Source: an uncultured Pseudomonadales bacterium | Lineage (GTDB): Bacteria > Pseudomonadota > Gammaproteobacteria > Pseudomonadales > Azotimanducaceae | DNA length: 64,000 bases | Assembly: GCA_958296025.1 (NCBI GenBank) | Contig: OY282430.1 | Span: 3,586,477 to 3,650,476 of the forward strand | Reading direction: 5' to 3' | Shown: piece by piece, positions 34,443-44,384 of the stretch | Position numbering within the stretch: the first letter of the stretch is position 1 | Layout: each line of letters starts with the position of its first letter | Made by a program: the position numbers and the translations under genes | Notes under the pieces: model-generated | Databases searched by the model: none | What the model saw: only the letters and a program-made list of their open reading frames with translations | Told to the model about the DNA's origin: nothing

Positions 34443-34448
34443 ATTATA
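34443..34448 (-). promoter_or_regulatory. Probable -10 element of an rpoD promoter
   Basis: A perfect TATAAT occurs on the minus strand about 180 bp upstream of the rpoD ATG, inside the dnaG-rpoD gap (34269-34561). A weak -35 candidate (TTCAAC, 34474-34469) is 20 bp away, longer than ideal. Internal promoters before rpoD are known in macromolecular-synthesis operons of relatives. No other gene is seen in this gap. Confidence 0.35.
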
Positions 34449-34561
34449 GCCGCACAAACCTATTTGGTGTTGAAAAAGGCGTTTTCAAGCGGCGACGCCG
34501 CCTTCCTTGGCCGAGCATTCGCCGGGTTCATTAAACGGGAACGGTCAGACGCCTTCCCGCT

Positions 34562-36334
34562 TCAAGGGTTCAGCACAGGCGGTGAGTTGGCGCGGTTTTT
34601 CTCGACATCCCGGCGAAGCGCGGAAAAGCCTTCAGCCAGCTTTTCCATCGCATGGGTGGGGTCTTCACGCATTTCCTGCTTGAGACGTTCGCGCCGCCGC
34701 CGCCGCGCGGAAGCCAGCAGCCGATCCATTCCCTCCCGAAACTCCACGGCCATGGCCTCCGGCGCCAGCATGACCAGCCGCCGATGCAGCTCCAGCAGAT
34801 CGGCATGGCCCTCTTGGCCGGCCCAGCGGCCGAGCAGCTGGGCCGGATCAAGCTCGCTGTGCTCGGCGGCGTAACGGACCACCTCGCCGAACAACCGCTG
34901 TGGCTGCGACTCCGCCAAGGCGTCCACCGCCTCCGGCGCCGATTGGCGAATCAACTGCGGCGCCTTCAACAGCAGCGACAGCAGGTGCTGCGCCAAGCCG
35001 TTGCGCTGCGGCCGACGGGCGGAGGCCCTCGGCACCGCCGGCCGCGCTTGCGACGTCGGCCACTTAGCGCTTTCGCCAACCCCGGTGAGGTCCCGCAGGC
35101 GCCCACGCATCATCTGCTGCAGTGGGCTTTGCGCCGGCGCCCGCTCAATGTAAGGCGTGGCCAGCTCGGCAAGGCGGGCGCGGTCGTCTATGGTGGATAG
35201 ATCGAGGCCCTCGCTCAGCCCAGCGAAAAGATGCTCGATGGCCGGCGTGGCCCGCGTCAGCCGAAGATGAAAGCCCTCGGCGCCCTCCCGCCGCACCAAG
35301 CTGTCCGGATCCTCCCCTTCGGGTAGCAGCACGAACTTGAGGCGGCGCCCGCCGCTCAGGCTGCCGAGTGCGCTCTCCAAGGCCTTCCAAGCGGCGCGGC
35401 GCCCGGCAGGGTCCCCATCAAAACAGCAGATCACTTCCTCCACATAGCGGTAGAGCTTGCGGTAGTGATCCTCGCCCGTGGCGGTGCCCAAGGTGGCCAC
35501 GGTGTTGCGGATGCCGGCTTGGGCCAGGGCGATGACGTCCAAGTAGCCTTCAACGACGATCAGGGATTTGAGTTGACGGGCCGACCGACGGGCTTCAAAC
35601 AGCCCGTAGAGTTCCTGGCCCTTGCGGAAAATGGGCGTTTCCGGCGAGTTCAGATATTTCGGCCCTTGGCCTTCGCCAAGCAGCCGCCCGCCGAAGGCGA
35701 TGACGCGGCCTTGGGCGTCGCGCACCGGAAACAGGATGCGATGGCGGAAGCGGTCGTATTCCCGGCCCTTCTCGTTTTTGCCGATCAGCCCAGCTTCCAA
35801 AAGCACCTTGGCGTTGATGGAGTGGTCGCCGCCGGTCATGGCCCGATGCAGGGCGTCCCGGGCGTTGGGGGCGAAGCCGAGGCAAAACTCTCGGGCGATG
35901 TCGCCGGTTAGGCCGCGTCCTTTGAGGTAGGCGATGGCGTCAGGGGCTTTCTTCAGCTTGTCTCTGTAGTAGCCCTCAGCGGCGAGCATGGCGTCATAGA
36001 GGGGGCGCAAGTCCCGTCGCGGGGCGTTCGACCTTTGCCGGGGAACCTCCATGCCCACGGAGGCGGCCAAGGATTCCACCGCCTCGGGAAACGTCAACCC
36101 CTCAAATTGCTGCAGGAACTTGATGGCGCTGCCGCCGGCGCCGCAGCCAAAGCAGTAGAAGAGGTTCTTGGCGGGGCTGACGGTGAACGAGGGCGTCTTC
36201 TCGTCGTGAAACGGGCATAGCCCCTTGAAGTCCTTGCCCCCCTGCTTGATTCGCACCCGGGCACCGACGATCTCAACGATGTTGATGCGGTTCAGGAGTT
36301 CGTCAATGAACCCTTCGGGAATGGAGCCGGCCAT
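34562..36334 (-). CDS. dnaG: DNA primase
   Basis: A 590-residue primase that makes RNA primers at replication forks. The CHC2 zinc finger has C40, H43, C61 and C64 ('CPFHDEKTPSF' and 'CFGCGAGGS'). The catalytic centre follows ('EFCLGFAPNARDAL', 'IPFRDAQGR'-like 'FPVRDAQGRVIAFGGR'), then Toprim 'VVEGYLDVIALAQAG' and 'FDGDPAGRRAAW'. The C-terminal part would bind DnaB. The ATG at 36334 is preferred over an upstream in-frame start (36406), as 'MAGSIPEGFIDELL' is the family start. It lies between a sugar-nucleotide gene and rpoD. Confidence 0.95.
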   Translation of the reverse strand: MAGSIPEGFIDELLNRINIVEIVGARVRIKQGGKDFKGLCPFHDEKTPSFTVSPAKNLFYCFGCGAGGSAIKFLQQFEGLTFPEAVESLAASVGMEVPRQRSNAPRRDLRPLYDAMLAAEGYYRDKLKKAPDAIAYLKGRGLTGDIAREFCLGFAPNARDALHRAMTGGDHSINAKVLLEAGLIGKNEKGREYDRFRHRILFPVRDAQGRVIAFGGRLLGEGQGPKYLNSPETPIFRKGQELYGLFEARRSARQLKSLIVVEGYLDVIALAQAGIRNTVATLGTATGEDHYRKLYRYVEEVICCFDGDPAGRRAAWKALESALGSLSGGRRLKFVLLPEGEDPDSLVRREGAEGFHLRLTRATPAIEHLFAGLSEGLDLSTIDDRARLAELATPYIERAPAQSPLQQMMRGRLRDLTGVGESAKWPTSQARPAVPRASARRPQRNGLAQHLLSLLLKAPQLIRQSAPEAVDALAESQPQRLFGEVVRYAAEHSELDPAQLLGRWAGQEGHADLLELHRRLVMLAPEAMAVEFREGMDRLLASARRRRRERLKQEMREDPTHAMEKLAEGFSALRRDVEKNRANSPPVLNP

Positions 36335-36412
36335 AGCGGTCAGATTATCACCAATGCGCCTTGGTGTGGAACCGGCCGCCGGTCGTGGCCCGACGCAGAG
36401 CAGCAAGTGGAG

Positions 36413-38131
36413 TCAGGCGGGCGGGGGCGGCGCCTCGCCCTCCTTCAGCCGTTCGCCTTCGCCTTCGTCTTCGTCCAGCTGCTCGCCCACTTGCACTTCA
36501 ATGAGCTCCAACGGCGTTTGGCCGGCATTGCGCAGCCGGTGCGCGGACCCCTGCGGAGTTTGCGCACCGCAGTTCTCGTCCAAAGTGAAGGTTCTCCCAT
36601 CCCCTGTGATCTCGGCGACCCCTTGCACCACCACCCAATGCTCAGCGCGATGGCGATGCTTCGGCAAGGTGATGCCGGCGCCGGGCTTGAGCTTGAGGCG
36701 CCTGATCTTGAAGCGGGGACCCTCGTGCAGTTTCCGCCAGCTTCCCCAAGGACGAAAGACTTCGCAATGCCGTCCGTGTTCCGAGCGGCCGGAGTGCTTG
36801 AGTTGGTCGGCCAAGGCACCGACGTCCTGCACACGGCCGCGGTCCGCAACCAACACGGCGTCAGCAGTCTCCACGATGGTGAGGTTGCTCACTCCCAAGG
36901 CGCCAACCAGCCGGTTCTGCGCTTGGATGAGGTTGTTGTCGGCATCCAAAGCCACCACGTCGCCCTGAATGCGGTTGCCCCTTGCATCGGCTGGAATGGC
37001 TTGCCCGATCGCCCGCCAGGAGCCGACGTCGGCCCAGCCGACGTCCATCGGCACCACCGCGGCCCGGTCGGTCTTCTCCATCACCACCTTGTCGAAGGAG
37101 CCGGCTGGGCTGTCCAGAAAGGCCGGGCCGGGCCGGAAGAATCCAGATTTGCTCGGCGGCGGAGAAGTTTTTTGCATCGAACTAGGGCCGGCTTGGCCGC
37201 TGCCGCCCTCCGCGTCGGACGGCTTTTCCCCCGTTTGTTCGGGGCCTGACCACGCCTGCCCGGAACGGCCTTGCCGGTAGGCCGCCACTACCGCTTGCGC
37301 CATCTGGGGGCTGTGGGCTTCGATTTCAGCCAAGCCGATTTGCGCATTGAATAGGAACATGCCGCTGTTCCAGAAGTGGCTGCCGGAGCGAACCAAGGCT
37401 TGGGCGGTTACCCAATCCGGCTTCTCCACGAATGACCGCACGGAGAGGGATTCCAATGGGGCCGGAGACGATGCCGTCGCAGCGGCATCCGCCCCTTCGG
37501 CAACGCATGGCGCCGACGCAGTTCCCTCCGGGGCGGCAGACGCCGCTGCGCCTGAGCCTGACCCTTTGGCCATGAGCGACGCCCAAGGCGTCCTTTCCGG
37601 GATGTCGAGCTCAATGTAGCCGTATCCGGTTTCCGGGAAGCCGGGACGAACGCCAAAGGTCACCAGCTTGCCTTGGGCGGCGGCCAGGGCGCCGACTTCC
37701 ACCACCGCTTTGAAGCCATCCACATCGTCGATCAAATGATCGGAAGGCAACACCAGCAACTGCGCCTGAGCATGGTCGGCCACGGCGATATGGGCCGCCA
37801 CAGCGATGGCCGGTGCGGTGTTGCGGCCCTCGGCTTCAAGCACGATGCAGCGCCAAGGCAAAGCCAAAGCCTCGCACTGCTGTGCGGCGGCGAAGCGATG
37901 CGCCTCGTTGCAGACCAGGATGGGCGGCTCGACACTGACCTTGGCGGCCCGCAGCAGGGTGTTCTGCAGCAGCGAGCGCCCGCCGAAAAAGGCTTGAAAC
38001 TGCTTTGGAAACAAGGCTCTGGACATCGGCCAGAGGCGGCTGCCCAGCCCTCCGGCCAAAATGACGGGTATCAGCGGCCCCCTCCCCTCCGACCCCTCGG
38101 CGGCGGCTTCAGTTAACGGCCTGGCATCCAT
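36413..38131 (-). CDS. manC: Mannose-1-phosphate guanylyltransferase/mannose-6-phosphate isomerase, enlarged
   Basis: A 572-residue bifunctional enzyme supplying GDP-mannose. The nucleotidyltransferase start is 'LIPVILAGGLGSRLWPMSR', with 'PKQF' and 'LPSDHLIDD'. The C-terminal cupin has 'VFRPWGSWRKLHEG' and 'KLKPGAGITLPKHRHRAEHWVVVQG'. Family members are about 470-490 residues. The excess comes from two Ala/Gly/Ser-rich insertions, near 195-235 and 285-335, and a Glu/Pro-rich tail. ATG 38131 has AGGG upstream and is favoured over GTG 38167. The gene sits between rpsU and dnaG, an unusual place. Confidence 0.88.
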   Translation of the reverse strand: MDARPLTEAAAEGSEGRGPLIPVILAGGLGSRLWPMSRALFPKQFQAFFGGRSLLQNTLLRAAKVSVEPPILVCNEAHRFAAAQQCEALALPWRCIVLEAEGRNTAPAIAVAAHIAVADHAQAQLLVLPSDHLIDDVDGFKAVVEVGALAAAQGKLVTFGVRPGFPETGYGYIELDIPERTPWASLMAKGSGSGAAASAAPEGTASAPCVAEGADAAATASSPAPLESLSVRSFVEKPDWVTAQALVRSGSHFWNSGMFLFNAQIGLAEIEAHSPQMAQAVVAAYRQGRSGQAWSGPEQTGEKPSDAEGGSGQAGPSSMQKTSPPPSKSGFFRPGPAFLDSPAGSFDKVVMEKTDRAAVVPMDVGWADVGSWRAIGQAIPADARGNRIQGDVVALDADNNLIQAQNRLVGALGVSNLTIVETADAVLVADRGRVQDVGALADQLKHSGRSEHGRHCEVFRPWGSWRKLHEGPRFKIRRLKLKPGAGITLPKHRHRAEHWVVVQGVAEITGDGRTFTLDENCGAQTPQGSAHRLRNAGQTPLELIEVQVGEQLDEDEGEGERLKEGEAPPPPA

Positions 38132-38199
38132 CCGCAACCCTGCGAACGCGCTTCGCGTTCGCGGCACTGGTGAAGGCGGCGGGGGAGCGTTGTGGAAGG

Positions 38200-38415
38200 C
38201 TAGTGGGTTCTTTCAAAGCGACGGGCTTCGCGTTGCAGCTTCTTGACGTGGCGCTTGACCGCGGCGGCGGCCTTGCGTTTGCGTACGGAGGTGGGTTTTT
38301 CGTAAAACTCGCGACGGCGCACCTCGGAGAGGATGCCGGCCTTCTCGCACGAACGCTTGAACCGCCTCAAGGCGGCGTCAAAGGGTTCGTTCTCCCGGAT
38401 CCGTACATGGGGCAT
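38200..38415 (-). CDS. rpsU: 30S ribosomal protein S21
   Basis: A 71-residue basic protein matching S21 end to end ('[28 protein letters not shown]', '[27 protein letters not shown]'). The ATG at 38415 gives the family's length; an upstream frame to 38472 is non-coding. It is the first gene of the rpsU-dnaG-rpoD cluster, here separated from dnaG by manC. A promoter with -10 TACAAT is recognisable upstream. Confidence 0.95.
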   Translation of the reverse strand: MPHVRIRENEPFDAALRRFKRSCEKAGILSEVRRREFYEKPTSVRKRKAAAAVKRHVKKLQREARRFERTH

Positions 38416-38449
38416 GGACATTCGACCTGTTGTTGAAAAAAGGGCGGCG

Positions 38450-38477
38450 ATTGTACTGGAAAAGGACGTCAACGCAA
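38450..38477 (-). promoter_or_regulatory. Candidate rpsU promoter
   Basis: On the minus strand TTGCGT (38477-38472) is separated by 16 bp from TACAAT (38455-38450), a fair sigma-70 match located 35 bp before the rpsU start codon. No other candidate in the 184-bp upstream gap is better. Confidence 0.4.
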
Positions 38478-38500
38478 AACGGCGCCGCTTCGCCAGACCC

Positions 38501-38559
38501 TGTCTCAGCTCAGCCCTTCGACTCGCGCCGCTGCTTGCTGCCCATTTCGAACTGAGACG
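38501..38559. repeat. Related TGTCTCA...TGAGAC inverted-repeat structure
   Basis: TGTCTCA (38501-38507) and GAACTGAGACGCTGC (from 38549) repeat the terminal motifs of the structure at 19989-20053, where the right side reads GAACTGAGACACTGC. Total length is similar (59 versus 65 bp), while the interior differs. It lies upstream of rpsU. A dispersed intergenic repeat is the simplest reading. Confidence 0.4.
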
Positions 38560-38599
38560 CTGCTCTAAACCGCCGCCCTCTGTTGGGCGGCGACGGTCT

Positions 38600-39163
38600 C
38601 TATTGCCGATCGGAGGACTTGAGATAGGCGTGAAACCAAACCTCGCCGGACGCGCCGGGGGCTAGGCTTAACTCGTAGATCCAGCGCAACGCCCGCACAT
38701 CCGCAGCCTTGGCCGGCCGCGGCGAGTTGCCCTCTACCACGGAAAGATGCTGGAAGGTGGCGAAATCCCCGTCCGGGTCAACCGCGTAAAGGACCCGGGC
38801 GCCATCCCCGCCGGCGGAACCGAATACATACTCCGCGGCCTCGGGGATGGGGTTGGTGATGACGATGGCGCCGCCATCCACCGCAAGCACGCCGGTGTTG
38901 ATGAAGGTGATGACGTAGCGCAGTTCGTCCCCCGCCACCGCCAAGGCCGAATCCGCCAGCTGGGCTTGCGAACTGCCGTCCGGCGCAACCACCATGCGCA
39001 CCAAGCTGACCGATGTGGCCAAGCGCACTTCCGCGAGCCCCGCCGTCGGCGCCGCGGCAGCGGCCAACGCCAAGGCCGCCCAACGAACGGCCAACTTGCA
39101 CAGGCGCAGCCCACAAACGCCACTCCGAGGTGACAGCCCGTTGCACTCTTTTCGCCACTTCAA
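38600..39163 (-). CDS. Hypothetical secreted protein with DUF11-like beta domain
   Basis: A 187-residue protein with an N-terminal basic stretch and hydrophobic signal ('[23 protein letters not shown]', residues about 24-46). The mature part resembles the conserved-repeat beta-sandwich domain: '[41 protein letters not shown]' and '[23 protein letters not shown]'. Such domains occur in surface and adhesin proteins. Function is unknown. It ends just upstream of rpsU and follows the ybbP permease by 51 bp on the same strand. Confidence 0.7.
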   Translation of the reverse strand: MKWRKECNGLSPRSGVCGLRLCKLAVRWAALALAAAAAPTAGLAEVRLATSVSLVRMVVAPDGSSQAQLADSALAVAGDELRYVITFINTGVLAVDGGAIVITNPIPEAAEYVFGSAGGDGARVLYAVDPDGDFATFQHLSVVEGNSPRPAKAADVRALRWIYELSLAPGASGEVWFHAYLKSSDRQ

Positions 39164-39214
39164 GAGGACACCCCCAATTTCCCCACGGCCAGCTCGCGCA
39201 TCGACACCCCAAGC

Positions 39215-41707
39215 CTACTCCACGTTGCGCAACACCAGCATGGGCGGCGACGACACCAGCCGCCGGGTGCCGACCAGCCCTACGCCCAAAACTAGTAAGG
39301 CACCAACCGCCGGCCCTAAGGCCCAAAGCGCTGGATGGGCGCTGGCCGGCAGTTCAAACACCTGGGTTTGCAGCAGCGCCACGGTGACCTCCGCGCCCAC
39401 CGTCGCCACCAAACCGGAGAAGGCGCCCAATAGGGCGAATTCAAAGGCCAGGCTGCCGGTGATTAGGGCGCGGGTACCGCCCAAGGCACGCAGCAGCGCG
39501 TGTTCGGAAAGACGGGCGTCCCGGCTGGCCTGAATGCTGGCCACTAGCACCAAGCAGCCGGAGGCCAGCACCAGCGCCAGCACCAACTCCACCGCTTGGG
39601 TCACTCGGTCGATGATGCGCTTGATCTGCTCCACTATGGCGTCCACCTCAATGACGGTCACGGTGGGAAACTCGGAAAGCAGGCGGTTCAAAAAGGCCTT
39701 GTCTTCGGCCGGCAGGAAAAAGCTGGTCATGTAGGTGGTCGGAAAGTTGCGCAGGGCACTAGGAGAAAGGATGACCAAGAAGTTGGGCTGCATGCTCTCC
39801 CAGTCGAGGGACCGCAGGCTGGCGACCTCGGTCTCCACCCGACGTCCGCCGATGTCGAACTCAATGCGGTCGCCCAAGCCGAGACCGAGTTCCGCGGCGT
39901 ACTCATCCTCCAAGGAAGCCAACGGCCGTTCGTCGTTCGGCGCCCACCAAGACCCGGCGGTGACCTCGTTGTCCTTGGGCAACGTCTGCGTCCAAGTCAG
40001 GTTAAGCTCTTCCGAAAGTTCCCCTTCCCGTTCTCTCTCAGCGCTTAACCCGGCATCCCATGCCTTGGCGTCCACGCCGTTCACCGTCACCGCCCGGCCC
40101 CGCACCATGGGATACAGAGGGCCTCGGCGTTCGGTATGGGCGTCCAACAAGGCGTCCACCCCCGCCAGCTGCGCCGGGGTGACGTTCATCAGGAAGTGGT
40201 TGGGCACGTCGTCGGGCAACGCCGAACGCCACTCATCGATCAAGGTGGTGCGCAGCAGCACCAAGACCAACAGCAGCATGATGGCCAGCCCGAACACCAG
40301 AATCTGCGCGATGCTGTCCCGATGCCGTCGCTGCAAGGCGGCCAACGCCAAGCGCAGGCGGCTGCCGGCCTGCATGCCGGCGGCGCGGCTGCCGTGCAGC
40401 AGCAGCCAGGCCAAGCCGCCGAAGGCCAAGAGCACCGTCCCGCTACCCAACAGGGTCCAAAGGGTCAAGGTCAGGCTCTTGCTGTACCAGATCAACAGCA
40501 GCAGGCCGCCGGCCGCCGCGGCACCCCAAGTCAGCCACTCGGACATCGGGGCCGCGCCCAGGTTGCGGCGAATCACGCGCAACGGGGAGATGTTCTTGAG
40601 ATGCAGGAGCGGCGGCATGGCGAAGGCCAAGGCGCAAATCAGGCCAGTAGCGGTGCCAAGCAGGAGGGGCCGGGCGCTCGGCGGCGGTAAGTTGACGGGA
40701 ATCAGGGCGTCCAAGGCGGCCACGATGCTCAAGTGCAAGACGCCGCCTAGGGAAAGGCCGAGGGCCACGCTCAACAGGCCGACCACGCTCAGAATGCCAA
40801 GAAAGCCATACAGAATGCCCTTTGGCCCCGCCCCCAAGGTCTTCAGGATGCCCACATGGTCGTAGTGGCGGCGGGCGTAGCGGTGCGCCGACAGGGCCAC
40901 CGCCACGCCGGCCAGCAGCACGGCCAGCAGCCCGCCCAACAGCAGGAAGCTCTCCGCCCGGCGCAAGGCGGCGCCGATGCGTGGGCTGCTCTCGCGAATG
41001 CCCACCCAACGATAGCCAGGACCAAGGCTCAGGGCGTCCCTCAAGGCGTCTAGTTCCGCCTCCTCGCCGCGCAGCAGCAGCCGATAGCGGATGCGACTGC
41101 CGGGCTGCACCACCTCCGTGGCCGGCACGTCGGCGAGGTTCATCAACAGCCTGGGCCCCAAGTCGAAGAAGCTGCCACCGCGGTCCGGCTCCTTGATGAG
41201 CACCCGACCGACTCTGAAGGACGCCACCCCAACCTCCACTCGGTCCCCCAACTCAACCCCCAAGGCGGGAAACAACCGGGAGTCCAGCCAGATTTCGCCC
41301 GGTGCGGGGATGCCCGCCGACGGAGCGCCTCGGCCAAAGGGCACCTGCCCGGTGATCAGGGTTCCCCGCAAAGGGTAGCCGGCGCCGACAGCCTTCACGC
41401 TAATGAGTTGGTGCCGCTCATCGCCGGCATAGACCATGGAGGGAAAAACCAAGGCGTCCACATGGGCGAGGCCGCGCACTTCCGCCTCGTGGCGCAGCGC
41501 CTCGGGAATGGGATGGGAGGCGCGCACCTGAAGGTCCGCCGCCAGGAAGTTGGCGGACTCCAGCAGCAGCGCTTGGTGTAGCCGGTCCACAAACAAGCTG
41601 ATGGCGGTGACCGTGCCCACCGCCACCAACAAGGCCAACAGCAGCAGCGCCAATTCCCCGGAGCGCCAGTCCCGCCATGCTAGGCGCAGGGCCAGACGCA
41701 GGTTCAC
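39215..41707 (-). CDS. ybbP: FtsX-like ABC transporter permease (YbbP type)
   Basis: An 830-residue permease with an N-terminal helix (about 15-40), a large periplasmic domain, and two FtsX-like membrane blocks ('[50 protein letters not shown]' and '[37 protein letters not shown]'). The layout and length match E. coli YbbP. It overlaps ybbA by 4 nt (ATGA). The family exports lipoprotein-like or hydrophobic substrates; the real substrate is unknown. Together with a divergent TesA-like esterase this repeats the conserved tesA-ybbA-ybbP neighbourhood. Confidence 0.9.
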   Translation of the reverse strand: MNLRLALRLAWRDWRSGELALLLLALLVAVGTVTAISLFVDRLHQALLLESANFLAADLQVRASHPIPEALRHEAEVRGLAHVDALVFPSMVYAGDERHQLISVKAVGAGYPLRGTLITGQVPFGRGAPSAGIPAPGEIWLDSRLFPALGVELGDRVEVGVASFRVGRVLIKEPDRGGSFFDLGPRLLMNLADVPATEVVQPGSRIRYRLLLRGEEAELDALRDALSLGPGYRWVGIRESSPRIGAALRRAESFLLLGGLLAVLLAGVAVALSAHRYARRHYDHVGILKTLGAGPKGILYGFLGILSVVGLLSVALGLSLGGVLHLSIVAALDALIPVNLPPPSARPLLLGTATGLICALAFAMPPLLHLKNISPLRVIRRNLGAAPMSEWLTWGAAAAGGLLLLIWYSKSLTLTLWTLLGSGTVLLAFGGLAWLLLHGSRAAGMQAGSRLRLALAALQRRHRDSIAQILVFGLAIMLLLVLVLLRTTLIDEWRSALPDDVPNHFLMNVTPAQLAGVDALLDAHTERRGPLYPMVRGRAVTVNGVDAKAWDAGLSAEREREGELSEELNLTWTQTLPKDNEVTAGSWWAPNDERPLASLEDEYAAELGLGLGDRIEFDIGGRRVETEVASLRSLDWESMQPNFLVILSPSALRNFPTTYMTSFFLPAEDKAFLNRLLSEFPTVTVIEVDAIVEQIKRIIDRVTQAVELVLALVLASGCLVLVASIQASRDARLSEHALLRALGGTRALITGSLAFEFALLGAFSGLVATVGAEVTVALLQTQVFELPASAHPALWALGPAVGALLVLGVGLVGTRRLVSSPPMLVLRNVE

Positions 41708-42375
41708 GACAGCAGCCTCCCAGCCTCGATCTCCACCACCCGCCCACAGCCGGCGGCCAAGCGATCGTCGTGGGTGACCAGCACCAAGGTGGTGGCGAAG
41801 GCCCTGTTTAAGTCGAAGAGCAGGTCGATGATGCGCGCGCCGGTGCGGGTGTCCAGGTTGCCGGTGGGTTCGTCGGCGAATAGGACGCTGGGGCGCGAGG
41901 CGAAGGCCCGGGCGATGGCCACGCGCTGCTGTTCGCCGCCGGACAACTGACGTGGGTAGTGGCCGCTGCGGTTACCAATGCCCACCTGCCGCAGCAGGTC
42001 CAAGGCGCTGTCGGCGGCGTCCGCGTCGCCGCGCAGTTCGGCCGGCAGCATGACGTTCTCCAAGGCGGTTAGACTGCTCAGTAATTGAAAAGTCTGAAAA
42101 ACGAAGCCGACATGTTCGCCGCGCACCAAGGCGCGCTGCTCCTCATCCATGGCGGTGATTTCCCGACCGGCCAAGGTGACGCTGCCGGCGCTCGGCAAAT
42201 CCAGCCCGGCGAGTATGCCGAGCAGGGTGGTCTTCCCCGAACCGGAGGCGCCGATGATGGCCAAGCTCTCTCCAGCGTTGATTTCGATGTCGACGCCATT
42301 CAAGATGTGCAGCCGTCCCGCCGCAGTGGGGACGCTTTTTTCAACGCCAACCGCCCGAACAACACAAGAACTCAT
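41704..42375 (-). CDS. ybbA: ABC transporter ATP-binding protein (YbbA type)
   Basis: A 223-residue ABC ATPase of the LolD/MacB group. Walker A is GASGSGKTT (42-50), the signature is '[14 protein letters not shown]', and Walker B is '[12 protein letters not shown]'. The ATG at 42375 gives the family start ('[15 protein letters not shown]'). It shares the CATG tetramer with the start codon of the divergent esterase, so the two genes overlap by 2 nt and neither has a conventional leader. It pairs with the YbbP permease. Confidence 0.92.
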   Translation of the reverse strand: MSSCVVRAVGVEKSVPTAAGRLHILNGVDIEINAGESLAIIGASGSGKTTLLGILAGLDLPSAGSVTLAGREITAMDEEQRALVRGEHVGFVFQTFQLLSSLTALENVMLPAELRGDADAADSALDLLRQVGIGNRSGHYPRQLSGGEQQRVAIARAFASRPSVLFADEPTGNLDTRTGARIIDLLFDLNRAFATTLVLVTHDDRLAAGCGRVVEIEAGRLLS

Positions 42376-43021
42376 GCAGCAAACCGTATCCTGGTGGGTG
42401 GTAGCCGTACGCCGAGCCGCCCTAGCGGGCGTTCTGACGATCATTGCGGCGGCGGCGAACGCCGATCGACGCGCAACTATTTTAATTTACGGCGACAGTA
42501 TCAGCGCCGCCTACGGGATTCAACGAGAACAGGGCTGGGTGGCCCTGCTGCAGTGGCGGCTGGACCAACAGCAGCGCCCTTGGCGGGTGGTGAACGCCAG
42601 CATCAGCGGGGAAACCACCAACGGCGGCTTGGCGCGGCTGCCGACGGCGCTGGCCGCCCATGACCCGGACTTGCTCGTCATCGAACTCGGCGGCAACGAT
42701 GGCCTGCGCGGCTACCCGATAGAGGAAATCAAGCGCAACCTCGGGCAAATGATCCAACTGGCGGACCCGACCAGCCGCCGCCTGTTGCTGGTGCCCATGC
42801 AGATACCACCTAACTACGGGCACCGCTACACCGAGGCGTTCAAGGCCCTGTTCGCCGAGGTCGCCGACGCCCATGACGTGCCCTTGGCCGAGTCCTTCAT
42901 CGACGCCGTGGCCCTACAGCCCGGCCTGATGCAGGCGGACGGCATCCACCCCACCGCGAAGGCGCAACCTCTGCTGCTGGACGCCCTGTGGCCGACGATG
43001 GCGCCGCTGCTTGCGGACTGA
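42374..43021 (+). CDS. tesA: Arylesterase/lysophospholipase L1, TesA-like
   Basis: A 215-residue SGNH hydrolase. A signal peptide covers about residues 1-30 ('VVAVRRAALAGVLTIIAAAANA'). The catalytic blocks are GDS (40-42, 'LIYGDSISAAYG'), 'ISGETTNGG', 'ELGGNDGLRG' and 'DGIHPTAKA'. In the family this periplasmic enzyme hydrolyses thioesters and lysophospholipids. The ATG at 42374 is inferred from the signal peptide; a much longer frame upstream overlaps ybbA and is not coding. Its divergent partner is ybbA. Confidence 0.92.
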   Translation: MQQTVSWWVVAVRRAALAGVLTIIAAAANADRRATILIYGDSISAAYGIQREQGWVALLQWRLDQQQRPWRVVNASISGETTNGGLARLPTALAAHDPDLLVIELGGNDGLRGYPIEEIKRNLGQMIQLADPTSRRLLLVPMQIPPNYGHRYTEAFKALFAEVADAHDVPLAESFIDAVALQPGLMQADGIHPTAKAQPLLLDALWPTMAPLLAD

Positions 43022-43117
43022 GCAAACAAGCCGCGTCCGGGTCACGCGGAGAAGCACCGACATCGTCCGGCGTAAATAGCCATATAAGTATCCAAAATTC
43101 CGGTAAAATCGGCATCT

Positions 43118-44284
43118 ATGTACACAAGATTACTGCCGACGCCGGCCCGATCCATCTTCTTGTTCGGCCCCCGAGGCACCGGAAAATCCACCTGGATCCG
43201 CAGCCGTTTTCCTGACGCGGTCAGCTACGACCTGCTTGATACGGGCGAGGCCTTGCGGCTGAGCAAGGAGCCGCAGGCACTGTACAGGGAGCTCGCCGCC
43301 CTGCCGCCGCACAGCTGGGCGGTGATCGACGAAGTGCAGAAGGTGCCGCAACTGCTGGACGAGGTGCATAGACTGATGGAGTCTCGGCGCCTGCGCTTCG
43401 TGCTCTCTGGCTCAAGCGCCCGCAAGCTGAGGCGCGGCGGCGTTAATCTGCTCGCCGGCCGCGCCGTCACCAAGTCCATGATGCCGTTGGTGTCGGCGGA
43501 GATGGCCTCCGACCTGGACGTGGCGCGGATCTTGCCGTTCGGCGCCCTGCCGATGGCGGTGACCGAGGCGGACCCCAAGGACTACCTGCGAACCTACGCC
43601 GAAACCTATCTGATGCAGGAGGTGCAGGCGGAGGCGCTCACCCGGAATCTGGGGGCCTTCGCACGGTTCCTGGAAGTGGCCGCCCGTCAGAACGCGCAGA
43701 TGACCAACGCCTCCAGCATTGCGCGCGACGTAGGCGTCAACCGCCGAACGGTGCAGAGCCACTTCGAGATACTCACGGACACGCTGCTCGGCTACTGGCT
43801 GCCGCCTTGGCGGCTGAAGTCCGCCAACAAACAGGTGCGGCAGAGCAAATTCTACTTCTTCGACAGCGGCGTCGCCCGGGCGCTGACCGGCCGGCTGCCC
43901 TATCCGCCCACCGATCAGGAGTTGGGGCCGCTGGCGGAAACCTTTATCCTGAACGAACTGCGCGCCTACCTTGCCTATTCCGCCTTGGACTACAAGCTGC
44001 ACTTCTGGCGCAGCTACGACGGGGCGGAGGTGGACGTGCTGTGCGAGACGGCGGCCGGCTTCGTCGCCGTTGAGGTGAAGGCGTCGTCCCGTTGGGAGAA
44101 GCGCTTCAACCGAGGGCTGCATCGGGTCAGGGAGGACCTCGGCAAAGGCCGCACCGTCTGCTACGGTGTGTACTTGGGCGAGCGGCAGGCACTTTGGGAC
44201 GACATTCGCGTCCTGCCCATGGTGACGTTTCTTAAGCGCCTCTGGGGCGGCGAGATCATCCGTTGCGGTCTCACCCAAACCTAA
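43118..44284 (+). CDS. AAA-type ATPase with C-terminal DUF4143 domain
   Basis: A 388-residue protein of the AAA_14/DUF4143 family. Walker A is GPRGTGKST (17-25); Walker B is 'WAVIDEVQKVP'; a helix-turn-helix-like 'NASSIARDVGVNRRTVQSHFEILTDTLLGYWLPP' follows; DUF4143 ends 'FVAVEVKASSRWEKRF'. Role is unknown. Its stop codon TAA (44282-44284) abuts the left inverted repeat of the following element, so the last few residues may have been altered by that insertion. It marks the left edge of the defence island. Confidence 0.85.
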   Translation: MYTRLLPTPARSIFLFGPRGTGKSTWIRSRFPDAVSYDLLDTGEALRLSKEPQALYRELAALPPHSWAVIDEVQKVPQLLDEVHRLMESRRLRFVLSGSSARKLRRGGVNLLAGRAVTKSMMPLVSAEMASDLDVARILPFGALPMAVTEADPKDYLRTYAETYLMQEVQAEALTRNLGAFARFLEVAARQNAQMTNASSIARDVGVNRRTVQSHFEILTDTLLGYWLPPWRLKSANKQVRQSKFYFFDSGVARALTGRLPYPPTDQELGPLAETFILNELRAYLAYSALDYKLHFWRSYDGAEVDVLCETAAGFVAVEVKASSRWEKRFNRGLHRVREDLGKGRTVCYGVYLGERQALWDDIRVLPMVTFLKRLWGGEIIRCGLTQT

Positions 44285-44384
44285 TGTCCTGTCCCGCAAA
44301 TAACCACACATTGTCTGCGGGTCTTTTAGGCTTGCATGGAACATCCAGCCAACCACCGATTTTCGGCGTGAGAGCGATCCGTTT

